A stretch of DNA of 64,000 bases, taken from assembly GCA_031761405.1 (NCBI GenBank), contig JASEVX010000011.1:33908415-33972414 (forward strand), read 5' to 3'. A program made the position numbers and the translations under genes. The DNA is from Serripes groenlandicus. Its lineage: Eukaryota > Mollusca > Bivalvia > Cardiida > Cardiidae. Below the pieces are notes generated by a model. That model had not been told where the DNA came from and made no database searches. It was given only the letters and a program-made list of their open reading frames with translations. Positions 1 through 10,210 of this stretch are shown here, in pieces. Each line of letters starts with the position of its first letter. Position 1 is the first letter of the stretch.

Positions 1-17
1 GTATAAATTAAGACATG

Positions 18-383
18 CTAGGATCGACGTACGTAATAATATTTGTTAATGTACTTTTGTCTAATTTCGCTATATGCCATACATGTTAGTACAAAGTGAT
101 ACTCGTCTTCGATATCTCCAGAGTTGCATATAGTACAGACTCTTTCATGTCGATCTACTCTATTTCTGCCATATCTGCCCGACTCTATGCGTATATTATG
201 TGGCGAGGTTCGAAGACGAGTAAGCAAACTCCTGTTCCTTTTAGTGCTTATTGTTTTTATGTATTCTTCAACACCAAAGTTTTGTTTGACAAAAATATAT
301 AATGAGGTAAGTACTCAATTATTTTCAATATCAGAAAACCATGTTTGCTTGAAACAATCGATAAGCCTTTCTTTTGAACATTA
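18..383 (-). pseudogene. LINE reverse transcriptase C-terminal fragment
   Basis: The minus strand from about 383 to 18 reads as the C-terminal end of a non-LTR retrotransposon ORF2. It has a basic stretch (LLTRLRTSPHNIR) and then a Cys-His cluster, CTICN...EYHFVLTC, which is typical of the region after the RT domain in mollusc LINEs. An in-frame TGA at 315-317 breaks it; the frame continues upstream of it as CFKQTWFSDIENN. There is no RT core, so this is a 5'-truncated dead fragment. The flanking host sequence is unremarkable. Confidence 0.7.
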
Positions 384-769
384 GTCTCCCTCCGATTCTG
401 AAGGAGGCCGGCATTTAATTTCTAAAAATATTTCTTATGCGTGCGTTAATGCACATTTTATCCTTCGGGGGTCAGCTTTCTTCACTTTTTATTGTATTTA
501 AGACGAAATTAGCATCCGAATCTGTATTGTACCATATAGATACATGCTTGTGATATATATCAGATATTGATGTTTTACATACTTTACGTATGACAGTCTC
601 TTGTATTCTATTTCATGAAAGGCCATGCGCTTTTTATTTGTAATATTATTTTAACAATACATGTAAATATAAATGATTGTATATAGATGAGACTTAAATA
701 AAAATAAAATATAATACTTCCTAAAAACTAGATTCAGTTGTATGACATTAATAAATAAATGATCGACGC
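384..769. other. AT-rich intergenic sequence, nothing recognised
   Basis: I see no convincing ORF, RNA gene or repeat structure here; it is AT-rich non-coding DNA between the LINE fragment and the tandem repeat that follows. Confidence 0.5.
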
Positions 770-1200
770 TCTGCAAAAACCCTTACTCTAATTGATTATT
801 TGTTTGAAATTTATTTGATTCTGCTCGCCTTCATTTTATGATGCAAGAGCGCTTCTGGTCTGACTGGCCTTTACGGAAACCATTACCGTAACTGATTATT
901 TGGTCGAAGTCTATGTGATGGTGTCCGCCTCGCCTCCACTGTACATATGAAAAGCAAGAGCGCTTCTGGTCTGACTGGCCTTTACGGAAACCATTACTCT
1001 AACTGATAATTATTTTGAAATATATTTGATTCTGCTCGCCTCGCCTCCATTGTATGATGCAAGACCGCTACTGGTCTGACTGTGCTTTTACGAAAACCAT
1101 TACATTAACTGATTATTTGATCGAAGTCCATTTGATGTGGTTTGCCTCGCCTCCATTGTATGATGCAAGAGCGCTTCTGGTCTGACTGTGCCTTCTCACA
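770..1200. repeat. ~105-115 bp tandem repeat, about 4 units
   Basis: The motifs GCGCTTCTGGTCTGACTG and ACCATTAC..TAACTGATTATTTG recur with a spacing of about 105-115 bp from near 780 to 1190. The units differ by small indels. No ORF runs through them. Confidence 0.75.
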
Positions 1201-1789
1201 GTCTTATCCGAGTCTTGACTGTACGCAAATGCAACTAGACCCATAATAGCCAGGTCCGGCTTGTATAAATAAATCAAATGACTAACGTTAGGCTATTAGA
1301 GTTTTAAGCTGATATGATTTAACAGAAACGTGTTTGAAACTGAACATTAATTTAGCCTAACTGTGGATGTCAAACAATGGTGTTGTAATGGTATGTCTAT
1401 CTCATTAAAACCAGACCTTAACTTCGCTCGCTCGTACAGCCAACTATCGCTCCCAAAATACCTATTATCTACGCCGGGTCTCATAAGTTCGTGATAATAA
1501 GCCATACATGTGATAATTTGTGGTGACCTTTCCGGGACATCTGACGTTATGTATATCAAATGCCCGGGCAGGCCAACAATCTAAAAATTATGGGTCTAAA
1601 TTTTATTTTTTCCGTTTGTTATGATTTCCGGGACAATCGTGAAATTATTAGCAATTATAATCAGTTTAGCAAGAAGCAATGTAGCGTGATACTTGATAAT
1701 ATTTTGATTCAATTAAGCGGTAAACAAACTCTGTATTGAGGTTGTGTATTTGTTACGGAATTGTTTTTCTAACGTTACATAAACAAACA
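1201..1789. other. 5' flank of EXO5
   Basis: This is non-coding sequence directly upstream of the proposed EXO5 start. It should contain the promoter and 5' UTR, but I see no clear TATA box or initiator that I would defend. No repeat family was recognised. Confidence 0.4.
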
Positions 1790-1862
1790 ATGGCCGGGGC
1801 AACTTCGAAAGACGACTGGACCGATTCTGATGACGATTTCTTGTCAGAAGCTGTACAACAAT
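1790..1862 (+). CDS. EXO5: EXO5 exon 1 (proposed)
   Basis: ATG at 1790 opens MAGATSKDDWTDSDDDFL, an acidic N-terminus like the low-conservation N-termini of animal EXO5 proteins. Splicing at AAT|GTAACG (GT at 1863-1864) leaves one base of a codon. The acceptor before 6190 supplies two bases, so T|AT makes Tyr25 and the frame is kept. The donor is weaker than consensus. Unspliced, the ORF runs on to 1963, so the real donor could lie elsewhere or another small exon could exist in the intron. Confidence 0.5.
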
Positions 1863-3893
1863 GTAACGAAAGCACAATCAGACAGTTTATTGATTTAATT
1901 AATCTAGTCACCAAATTATTTAATCTATTGAGATCGGCAACAAGCATCGACCACATATTCTAATTTCTATGTTTACGTGTCTCAATATATCGCGGTTACA
2001 TATTACATATTGCATAGGATGCGAACAGTCAAAATAAAAAATCGCATTCCTAGTACAGAAACCTGGACTATTTACGTGTCATGTGAACTTTTGAATGGCA
2101 TTTGCTAATTTTCATCTTTCTATTTGCTTGACTTTTGCTTCTCTGTCTCTCTGTCTGTCTGTCTCTGTCTGTCTCTCTCTCTCTCTCTCTCTGTGTGTCT
2201 CTCTCTCTCTCACCTTGGAGGCAATAGGATTGCAATCGTCTCATTATGTCAATAAGTTATAGTGTCTCATGATTTGTGATTCATGAAGGGCAACAATGCC
2301 ATTTTTAGCTCTCGGTGAACTCGTCGAACTGCAAACTCGTCGTACTAGTAATATAGAGTAACCATTAGGATAACTCGTCGACTTAAGGATTATATAGTAC
2401 TTTACAATCTATATCGATATGAAGGTGTTAGTGTTAAAGTAAGGTGTTAATTGACCAATTGGATTGAAAAGATAACAACAACAAATTCAATTAGTTTTAA
2501 ATGTTATGGTTTTTATTCATATATTTAATGTGTTTGTAAATTAATCATTTAAATCATTTTCTTTTTATTGCTTCGATATATTATTTTTCATTTTTCATTA
2601 ACAGAATGAAATTAGTCACGATATAAAATGTTTAAAGATATGTTTCCTAAATATATATATATATAGTATTAACACTTGTTTGTCAGTATAAACACTTTAG
2701 TCTAATTATTCACAAATCCTCGTCGTGTATTCGGTCGTTACTGCCAATGGTTGCAAGTCCTGAAATCCTGCTACACGTCCTCAACAACTGGCTTGTAGTC
2801 AGCTCATCATCTTCGTATCTAAACACATAGTAAAGAATTAGATAAATATTTGTTATTCCTTGATTTATACTTAATTAAAATGAGTTATTACTCCCTTTGC
2901 AACAATTTTTTCAACTATATAATATATTTGATGCCTTTATTGTGATTTCTTATTTATATTATTAATTCTCCAACAATATTTTGTATACTTTGCTCCCGAT
3001 CGATCAGTAAGATATTTTAGGGATATAAGTTAGTTTTCCCTACTTATATATTTGTGTGTTTTATTTCAGTCTTAAGAGGAATTACTGGTTTAATGCTGGA
3101 AAAGAATAAGTCTTCTATTATAAACGACGGCTCAATTTCACATTATTTTAACTTGTCAGATGTTTTCACGCTTCATCACATTCACTCTCTCATACACTAT
3201 TTGTGCGTTTTATTCTGGTGTTAAGAGGAATTACTTAAATAATGTAGGAAAAGAAGAAGTCGTTTATCATAAACGACGGCTCCATTTTATACATTATTTT
3301 AACTTATCAGATGTCTTCACGCTTCATCGTTTCATTCCGGTCTTAAGAGGAATTACTGGTTTAATGTGGGAAAAGAAGAAGTCGTCTATTATAAACGACG
3401 GCTCCATTTCATGCATTATTTTAACTTGTCAGATGTTTTCAAATTCATCCTTTTATTCTGGTCTTTAGAGGAATTATTGAAATAATGTAGAAAAAAGAAG
3501 AAGTTATTAAGGACGTCTCCATTTCTTACATTATTTCAACTCTTCTTTTTAAATCACATTCACTTATCCTTTTGCTGATTTGATATTATATGAACATTAA
3601 ATAGAGGGGAGATAAAAGGGGATGGGAGGGGGGAGAGCGATAGAGAGAGTGAAAGAGATACAGACAGACAGAGACAGAAGTGAGAGAGAGAAAGAGAGAG
3701 AGGGATAGGAGAAAGAGAGATATAGATATAGAGGGAGAAATAATAAATTCTTACCGTTTTTGCAGACACGATGCTGCCAGCAACTGCAACTGTCGCAGCA
3801 TAATGCATGCATTCGTTCACTAACCCTGCTTGAACAACTAATACACATATACACATTCATTTCAAGTATTTCTGAGAAATAACTTATCTTGGG

Positions 3894-3925
<32 letters not shown>

Positions 3926-6900
3926 GGGCAATGAATTCAACGGTGAAACAAACGGAGAGGGTATAACAAAAGACAAACATCAATTTTTATTTTCACATGT
4001 ATTTTTAATGTGCAATTAACATGATGTATGATTAAAGCCGTCTGTCCATTAAAATTTTCTTTAATAATTTACCCCAGACTACACACTAAGAAGTATGCCC
4101 ACAATCATCCACAAAACACGCGTATAGTACTATATAATCATTAGGTCGACGAGTTATCCTAATGGTTACTCTATATTACTAGTACGACGAGTTTGCAGTT
4201 CGACGAGTTCTCCTGCACCCTTCCGGATCACCCTATGTCTGTCGTCCGTCATCAAAAAATTCTTTAAACCATTCAGTTTATTGCATCCAAACTTTCCTTG
4301 GTTGGAAATCTTAAAAATGTCTTCTGAGAGTTAAATACAATTCATAACTTTGGAAATTGGATACTGCATCACAAGAAAAATGCTCTAATTAATAATTTCA
4401 ATTATTCTAATCAATAGAAAACATGGCCACGAGGGGGAAGGGCTTGTAATCCTTACATGCATATTATATTGAAAACTTTCGAAATATTCTTGTCAAAAGT
4501 ACTGGCCTGTTTTGTTAATGATTTTGCACAAATGTCCTTGTTTTAAATAGGTTCTGTCTTAGTCTGTTCAGGAGATACTGCCCAGACAGGACTTTATTGG
4601 AATTTGGGTCAAAGTCACAGTGATCTTATTTTGGTAAACACCACATCATCCTAAGATGCATATCTATGCATCAAAATTAGTTACTGTAGCCTAGGTGTAA
4701 TAGTGTTGGAAATATAGCGCAGACAAAATCAGTATTAGTACACAAAGCTCAATGCATGCAGATTCACTTAAAATGAGAAAGTATAGACGCTTTCAGACCG
4801 ACTCCTTCAATGCAATATTTTTCATAACCTTTCATTTATGGGGAATTTTCTTATTTTTGCCAAGATATTTTCAAAGTCGTCTGCTGCAGATTTTTTGTAT
4901 GTGGGAAAGGGTTAAGTTGCCCGTAAATATTGATCTTGTCTTGAGAGCACATCTTCAGGTGAGCGATCCAGGGCCGTCATAGCCCTCTTGTGTTTTAAGC
5001 TTTAAGTTCACGAAATGTTGAAGGTGAGATTTGGTGTTTAAAAATTGGTCGATGAACAATTAGCTCAGTAGGTTACAACGTGGGCTAACATTCCAGGGTT
5101 ATAAGTTTAAACACAGATTAAGCCATCGCATCTTTCCAAAGGTTGATAAAAGTTGATGTGAGTTTGTGACTTAGTTGTTTCATTTGTCTTCCATCAATAA
5201 TAATAGTATATGTAAGAACCAGTTGCCTTAACCCTTTCCCTCATATAGACGCTTTCTGACGCCTCTGCAGCAGTCGACTTTTTGAAAACATAGTGACAAA
5301 AGAAGAAATTGGACAAAATGTGCAATTTCTCCTTTTGCCACAATGTTTTCCACTTTTAGTCATAGGTTGGTTATCCATTCAATTATAGAGATTTTCCACT
5401 TTTTGATAAAATATGTTCAAAGCCGTCTGCTGCAGAATTGAAAGAGTTTAGGTGAACTGGCCTCTTGATGAAACTGAAAATCTGTCGAGCTGGGGATTGA
5501 ACTTATTACTCTTGAGTTGATAGCCCTCGTCATTACAGTCATTACAGACTGACTGAGCTAATATCACAGCTTGACAGAACTTTGACATTGTGACAGGCAT
5601 TATATTGATAGCCGTGGAATAGGATGATTAGAAATATCAAAAATGCCTGATTATTGTAAATTAATTCTTAACCCTTTCCCCACATACAACAAAACTGCAG
5701 CAGACAACTTTGAAATTATCAAATAAAAAATATAGAAAATCTCTTTAACCCTTTCCCTCATATAGACGCTTTCTGACGCCTCTGAAGCTGACGACTTTTT
5801 AAAAACATAGTGACAAAAGAAGAAATTGCTCAAAACAAGCAATTTCCCCTTTTGCCACAATGTTTTCCACTTTAAGTCATAGGTTATCCATTCAATTATA
5901 GAGATTTTCTATTTTTTGACAAATTATGTTCAAAGACGTCTGCTGCAGAATTGTCGTATGAGGGGAAGGGTTAAATGATACTATGATTATCAAAATTTAA
6001 ATAGAGTTTAAATCATTTTGGCAAATGGAGAAATTGCTCATTATGAGCAATTTCTACTTTCGCCACAATTATTTCAAAAGTCGTCTGCTGCAGAGGCGTC
6101 AGAAAGTGTCTATATGTGGGGTTAAAAGGCTAATAAAAAATGACAATTTTAATCGAATCATTTACATATCAAATGTTCTGTACATTCAGATGAGGGAACA
6201 TCCTCATCAACAGAAGATACAGAAGACAAAAGATCCCCACTTCAAAGATTTCGGCCCGGTTACTTGTGGGTGTCGGATTTGACGAGACAAAACTGGTGTG
6301 AGCAGCAGTTGTACTACTCCTTTACAGTGCCAGGTATTGTTGAAGAAAACCCTGTTATGACAGAAGGATCTAATCTGCATCTTGCCAGAGGTAATTTTCA
6401 TCTAATTAGTGACATCAAGTGAATGTGTATCATTTTTTGGCTGGATTGCTCTAGCATTTCCGGTCTATAGATTGGCGATGTCCGTCTGTCTGTCTGTCAA
6501 CATTTTGGTTAAAGTTTCAGGTTGAGGCAAAATCTCAGCACTGGAAAGGGTTACAAACTTAAAACTTTGCCTGAAGGTAACCAGTAACAAGTTCTATTGA
6601 TTTCTATGGTTACTTTGACCTTGACCTTGGTTTGTCGATTTTCAAGGTCAAATTGCCGACAATCCTGCCTTACCGTCTTCAGCGGTTTCTTGTTATTAAT
6701 AATTTTTTCTAAATATACTGAAATTGACTAATTTTTTTAGTATTACATTTGGAAGATTCTATAGCCAATTCTAAGACTATTAAGATAAAAATGTTGAGTC
6801 ACTAAAGAACCTGGTCTGACAGTGCAGATGAGCCCACTGGCCTGGCTGTATGCTGGTAGAACAGACTTCATAAAATCGGTGGCAGCAGACAGTGTTAACA

Positions 6901-8691
6901 GAACAAGTATCTTTAGCATAAATCCAACTTGACTTGCATCTTATTTCCTGTCACTAGCCTTGTCAAATTGGATTTATGCTAAAATCACTTGTTCTGTTAA
7001 CACTGTCTGCTGAAAGACATGCTTCGTGTTTCTTGTCACAAGCCTTGGAGACTGCCTCAGTGGTGTAGTGATAGAGCCTCCGGCGCAGGTGCGGGAGTTT
7101 ACAGGTTTGATCCTCGGCCGGGACATACCAAAGACTTAAAAGAAGATAGAAATTGCTTTCCCTCTTTGGAGCTCAGGGTTGTAGGGTTAGCATTATGACT
7201 GACTCTCTCGTGTCAGGATAAATGGACCAGTAACATAGGCAGGCATTTTTCACACATGTAATAATGGTTTTAGCAGGACACTGGTCTAACAAATATATTT
7301 TTATGGTCCAAGAATGACTTTTAGTCAGAGGAATATTTCATAGCCAATGGTCATCAGAAAAACATTGAACAAAAATGAACATGATGAGGAATACATCATT
7401 TTAATGTACATGTAATATTACTTTGTTAATACATTTTGTCTCTACTGCCTTGGCAGAATGACATTATTATATTGATCACTTCACCGTCACCTGTCTGTAA
7501 CATGTTAACCTATTGATCACTTTACCGTCACCTGTCTGTAACATGTTAACCTATTGATCAATACAATACAATACAATTGTTTATTTCGGTAATTAGGCCT
7601 CCGGCCCACAATACATACATATTACAAAAATACATACAAATTGAAATCACTTCACAGTCACCTGTCTGTACCATGTTAACCCTTTCCCACATACAACCGT
7701 TTTTGCAGCAGACAACTGATAACATCTAGACAAAAATGTAAAAATCTCTGTAAATGAAAATATTATTACTTATTCAAGTTGAAAGCATTGTGGCAATGAG
7801 ATATGGCTCATTTTGAGTGATTTCTTCTTTTGTCACATTGTTTTCAAAAGTCATCTGCTGCAGAGGCATCAGAAAGTGTCTATATGTCGGAAAGGGTTAA
7901 CTTACTGTCTTATTGTCACACTTGCATTCATTTTTTCAGAACTTGCTGTCCATGATGTTGTGAAAGTGAATGTTACCTCTAGTGAAGATGTTTGGGCAAT
8001 TAAAGTTCTGAATCTCCTCACTGCTGTAACGTCTTTTGCAAACAACAAAACGCTTGCTAGAGAGGTTCCAATATTTGGTGCTCCCTTCAATGAGGATGTC
8101 TTCATGGTTGGCCTTATTGATGAACTACGCTTTGACCCGGAATCGTATCAAATAGATTTAGTGGAACTTAAGACAAGAAAGTTTAAGTCATTACCCAAAA
8201 AAGCACAGCAAACACAACATAGGCTTCAGGTAATGCTGTACAAAAAATTATTTGACGACATTGTGAAAGGTCAGCTCACTAAAGAAGTTGTTGCTAGGCA
8301 CTTAAGACTTAATTTGAATAAAGACTTTGGACCAGATATTCAAAAACAAGTGGACAATTCATTCCTTTCAAGTAAAAATCTTAGCGAATTAATGGACCTT
8401 GCTTTTAGAAGAATGCAGACTCTAACTTGTATTAAAGACATAAGAATTGAATATGTACACCAGGAGAGTAAAGAGACTTTGTATGAGCATGCAGTGTTAC
8501 ATGACGACGGGGAACTGAGGTCTCTGTATACAAGGTATCTTCAATTCTGGAGAGGTCAGAGAGAAATCTCTGGAGTAGATATAGAGGATGCATGGAAATG
8601 TCAGACGTGTGATTACTCAGATATCTGTGAATGGAGGGAGAAAAAAGCGAAGGAATATGCACAGATAAATGTTAAGAAATGTAAACAATAA
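1790..8691 (+). CDS. EXO5: Exonuclease V (EXO5), three-exon gene
   Basis: Join 1790-1862, 6190-6390 and 7940-8691: 1026 nt, 341 codons plus TAA, in frame throughout, against about 370 aa for the human protein. EXO5 is a single-strand-specific DNA exonuclease with a PD-(D/E)xK nuclease fold and a 4Fe-4S cluster, acting in nuclear genome maintenance and interstrand-crosslink repair (mitochondrial DNA maintenance in yeast). The catalytic residues are visible: D152 in GLIDEL, then E167 and K169 in VELKTR, and the Q motif RLQVMLYK at 186-193. The four cluster cysteines are C61 (NWCEQQ) and C312, C315 and C321 (WKCQTCDYSDICEW). No key residue is missing. The introns are 4.3 kb and 1.5 kb and full of transposons. 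The middle and last exons are certain; exon 1 rests on phase and composition. Confidence 0.9.
2120..2212. repeat. (CT)n / TCTG microsatellite
   Basis: A pyrimidine-rich simple repeat (TCTCTCTGTCTG...) in EXO5 intron 1. Confidence 0.9.
2710..2818 (-). pseudogene. C-terminal exon of the same deleted element
   Basis: After an acceptor (gtgtttag) the minus strand reads YEDDELTTSQLLRTCSRISG, and a further 15 residues follow before TGA at 2710-2712. The acidic, non-repetitive composition with a clean acceptor and stop looks like a terminal coding exon. I do not recognise the domain; I link it to the zinc-finger exon only because both sit between the same TIRs on the same strand. Confidence 0.4.
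3066..3535. repeat. Tandem repeat, 4 units of ~120-150 bp
   Basis: AAGAGGAATTACTGG and AACGACGGCTC recur near 3073, 3221, 3342 and 3465 inside the long-TIR element. The spurious 102-codon ORF here is a product of the repeat. Confidence 0.75.
3597..3735. repeat. Purine-rich (GA)n tract
   Basis: A low-complexity GAGAGA/GGGAGG tract inside the long-TIR element; a (TA)n run follows at about 3897-3926. Confidence 0.85.
3755..3860 (-). pseudogene. PHD-like zinc-finger exon of a MULE-type transposase
   Basis: The minus-strand ATG at 3860 starts MNVYMCISCSSRVSERMHAL followed by CCDSCSCWQHRVCKN. It shows C-x2-C, then C-x2-C-x4-H-x2-C, the pattern of the small PHD/FLYWCH-associated finger found at the N-terminus of many invertebrate MULE-derived proteins. 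It ends at a good donor, AACG|gtaaga. No downstream transposase exon is present, so it is a remnant. Confidence 0.5.
4226..4993 (+). mobile_element. Degenerate HINE family A copy, interrupted by a MITE
   Basis: An old copy of the family described at 10211-11598. It keeps ACATGGCCACGAGGGGG, CAAAAGTACTGGCCTG and the 3' end GGTGAGCGATCCAGGGCC...CCCTCTTG near 4957-4990. A partial piggyBac-type MITE (about 4770-4917) sits inside it. Confidence 0.6.
5050..5130 (+). repeat. Diverged tRNA-derived SINE head
   Basis: ATTAGCTCAGTAGG (A-box-like), then a degenerate B box near GGGTTATAAGTTTAAAC. It has decayed too far to be a tRNA gene. Confidence 0.4.
5228..5445. mobile_element. piggyBac-type MITE, right end decayed
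   Basis: Starts at TTAA-CCCTTTCCCTCATA, contains CTGCAGCAGTCGAC, and reaches the inner right arm GTCTGCTGCAG before decaying. See the copy at 56325-56562, which establishes the family. Confidence 0.7.
5461..5585 (-). repeat. tRNA-derived SINE, minus strand
   Basis: On the minus strand ATTAGCTCAGTCAGT is followed by AAGTTCAATCCCCAGC: A-box-like and B-box-like elements in the right order, but diverged. Confidence 0.45.
5668..6125. mobile_element. piggyBac-type MITE carrying a nested copy
   Basis: The outer element runs from TTAA at 5668 (CCCTTTCCCCACATAC) to TTAA at 6122-6125 (TATATGTGGGG). It is split at its internal TTAA by a second complete copy, 5745-5974. It ends 65 bp before EXO5 exon 2. 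Confidence 0.75.
5745..5974. mobile_element. Nested piggyBac-type MITE
   Basis: TTAA-CCCTTTCCCTCATATAG at the left and TATGAGGGGAAGGG-TTAA at the right, with the shared internal arms. It is inserted exactly at a TTAA of the older copy. Confidence 0.8.
6190..6390 (+). CDS. EXO5: EXO5 exon 2
   Basis: The acceptor tacattcag precedes 6190 and the donor AGAG|gtaatt follows 6390. The phase-adjusted frame reads a short Ser/Thr/Glu-rich linker and then SPLQRFRPGYLWVSDLTRQ and NWCEQQLYYSF. This is the EXO5 signature segment that carries the first Fe-S cysteine. The exon ends LHLAR plus one G, which joins AA of exon 3 to give the family-typical LARELAVHD. The reading frame is not the frame of the longest ORF here, so an ORF-only scan misses it. 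Confidence 0.88.
6440..6700 (+). mobile_element. Small Helentron-like repeat
   Basis: A short repeat with a (GTCT)n tract near 6480, GACCTTGACCTTGG, and a 3' hairpin ACCG-tcttcag-CGGT followed by TTCTTGTT. The hairpin-CTTGT ending matches the other HINE-like families in this window. The left boundary is uncertain. Confidence 0.4.
6883..7012. repeat. Near-perfect 130-bp inverted repeat (hairpin)
   Basis: Arms 6883-6934 and 6960-7012 (CAGCAGACAGTGTTAACAGA... and its complement) flank a loop of about 25 nt in EXO5 intron 2. It is probably a small foldback element; no TSD was defined. Confidence 0.8.
7050..7240 (+). repeat. tRNA-derived SINE
   Basis: An A-box region CAGTGGTGTAGTGATAGAG and a B box GGTTTGATCCTC about 50 nt apart, followed by a tRNA-unrelated body ending GTGTCAGGATAAATGGACC. 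This layout is typical of bivalve SINEs. Confidence 0.75.
7470..7675 (-). repeat. 41-bp tandem repeat split by a LINE 3' tail
   Basis: TATTGATCACTTCACCGTCA and its 41-bp neighbour repeat at 7470 and 7511; a third unit at 7552 is interrupted by 7559-7646. The insert reads, on the minus strand, as a LINE 3' end: GGCCGGAGGCCTAATTACCG, AATAAAC, then a (TTGTA)n tail. The repeat resumes after it. Confidence 0.65.
7676..7900. mobile_element. piggyBac-type MITE next to EXO5 exon 3
   Basis: TTAA 7676-7679, CCCTTTCCCACATAC inward, and TCGGAAAGGG-TTAA ending at 7900. It lies 39 bp upstream of the exon 3 start, so the branch point and polypyrimidine tract must fit between, unless they lie in the MITE. 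Confidence 0.75.
7940..8691 (+). CDS. EXO5: EXO5 exon 3 (nuclease core and Fe-S C-terminus)
   Basis: The acceptor ttttttcag ends at 7939. Residues 92-341 are encoded here: ELAVHDVVKV opening, the GLIDEL...VELKTR active site, the QVMLYK motif, IEYVHQE, and the terminal triple-cysteine Fe-S segment ending in TAA at 8689-8691. The open frame extends 127 nt upstream of the acceptor into a piggyBac-type MITE (7676-7900); that extension is intron and should not be translated. An AATAAA at 8807-8812 is a possible poly(A) signal, but similar motifs occur in every unit of the repeat that follows. Confidence 0.93.
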
Positions 8692-8739
8692 CAATATATC
8701 TTAAGTGATATTTAAACCCCCGATAAACGAAGTTTAGAA

Positions 8740-9545
8740 GTGGTATATTGGGCCGTTGCGATTTTCCTTGTCCGGAGCATAACTTTAAATCTAATTGTTG
8801 TGATTTAATAAAAACTTGATACGATGATACAACACATTGAGAGGAAGTGCGATGTACAGGAACCATAACTCTACTTTACCTAATTACAGAGTTATTGCCC
8901 TTTGTTACTTTTTCTTGTCCAGAGAATTACTTAGACCAGAATGAGAGGAAGTGCAGTGTACAAGAACCATAACTCTAATTAACATAATTACAGAGTTATT
9001 GCCCTTTGTTACTTCTTCTTGTTCGTAGAGTCTTGTCCGGAGCATAACTTTAAAACTAATTGTTGGAATTTAATAAAACTTCATAAGGTTATACAACACG
9101 TTGAGAGGAAGTGTGGTGTACAGGAACCATAACTCTACTTTTTTTTAAGTACATAGTTATTGCCCTTTGTTACTTTTTCTTGTCCGGAGAATTACTTAAT
9201 AACTAAAAGATGGAATCTAATAAAACTTCATACAATGGTAGAACACATTGCGAGGAAGTGCAGTGTACAAGAACCATAACTCTTAATTTACATAATTACA
9301 GAGTTATTGCCCTTTGTTACTTTTTGTTGAGCGTATAATAATTTCAAAACTTCTGGATTGAGTTGAATAAAACTTCATACTATGACACAACACATTGAGA
9401 GGAAGTGCAGTGAACAAGAACCATAACTCTATTTTAAATAATTACAGATTTATTGCCCTTTGTTACACTTTCTTGTTCGTAGAATAATTTTCATTGCCCT
9501 TTCTTACTTTTTTTTGTCCGGAGATTATCTTTAAAACTACAAGTT
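8740..9545. repeat. ~150-bp tandem repeat downstream of EXO5
   Basis: GAGAGGAAGTGCAGTG, AGAACCATAACTCTA and TTATTGCCCTTTGTTAC recur near 8840, 8943, 9100, 9250 and 9400. One unit is shortened. It may supply the 3' UTR of EXO5. Confidence 0.8.
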
Positions 9546-10210
9546 GGAATTTAAGGTGGGGTTTCTTAATATTCCACTACCTTTCCTATCAGGGCGACGT
9601 TCGGGGGTATTAATCACATTCAGTGATATTTCTAGTTTTTTTAGAGTTTTGTCAATTAAATATAACTAAGAGAAATATGTAAGTTTTTGTTAGTAGGAAA
9701 TCTATTTTTAAGTTATAAAATATTGTAGGAAAAGAAGATATTGCTCAAAACAAACAATTTCTTTCTTTTCTTTCAATTATTTTAAGCGTTGTCAGTTGCA
9801 TAAGATAACAGGAACCGTCTGAAACATTTTTGTTGAATTATCTATTGTTTTATGTAATACTAGATCTTTTGTTTTAGGCTTAAACATAAATAAGCAGAAT
9901 TTTGTTAAATTTGGATTTGCAACTCAATTGAATCTTTTTTGACCATGGTTACTGATCAGTGTAAGTGTTAGGAATATACATACTTAAACTTTACTCTTTT
10001 ATAAAAATGATTTTTATGGAGTTTATTTTTATTACAGAGTTTTAAAAAAAGGAGCAATGTTTTACTGCAGAGGCATTTAAAGTTGTCTATGTTATTTTGG
10101 TATCATTGCCTCAAAATGATAAAGTTTGTAATATAAATGTTGTGTAATGGTTACTGTTTGAAAATTTATATAATTATTGTTTGTAGTCTTTCAAGTTTAG
10201 TTGTTTTCTT
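9546..10210. other. AT-rich intergenic sequence
   Basis: No coding signal. A weak trace of the piggyBac-type MITE interior (AGAAGATATTGCTCAAAACA near 9730) is visible; otherwise nothing is recognised. Confidence 0.4.

Larger units (their letters stand above)
2317..4210 (-). mobile_element. Long-TIR element in EXO5 intron 1, probable deleted MULE
   Basis: Positions 2317-2400 and 4126-4210 are near-perfect inverted repeats of about 85 bp (GAACTCGTCGAACTGCAAAC at the left, its complement at the right), with only about two clear mismatches. Long TIRs of this kind are typical of Mutator-like elements. The minus strand carries a PHD-like zinc-finger first exon (3755-3860) and a C-terminal exon (2710-2818), but no transposase core between them. 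The interior also holds a tandem repeat, a GA-rich tract and a (TA)n tract. The MULE assignment is an inference from TIR length and the finger type. Confidence 0.6.
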
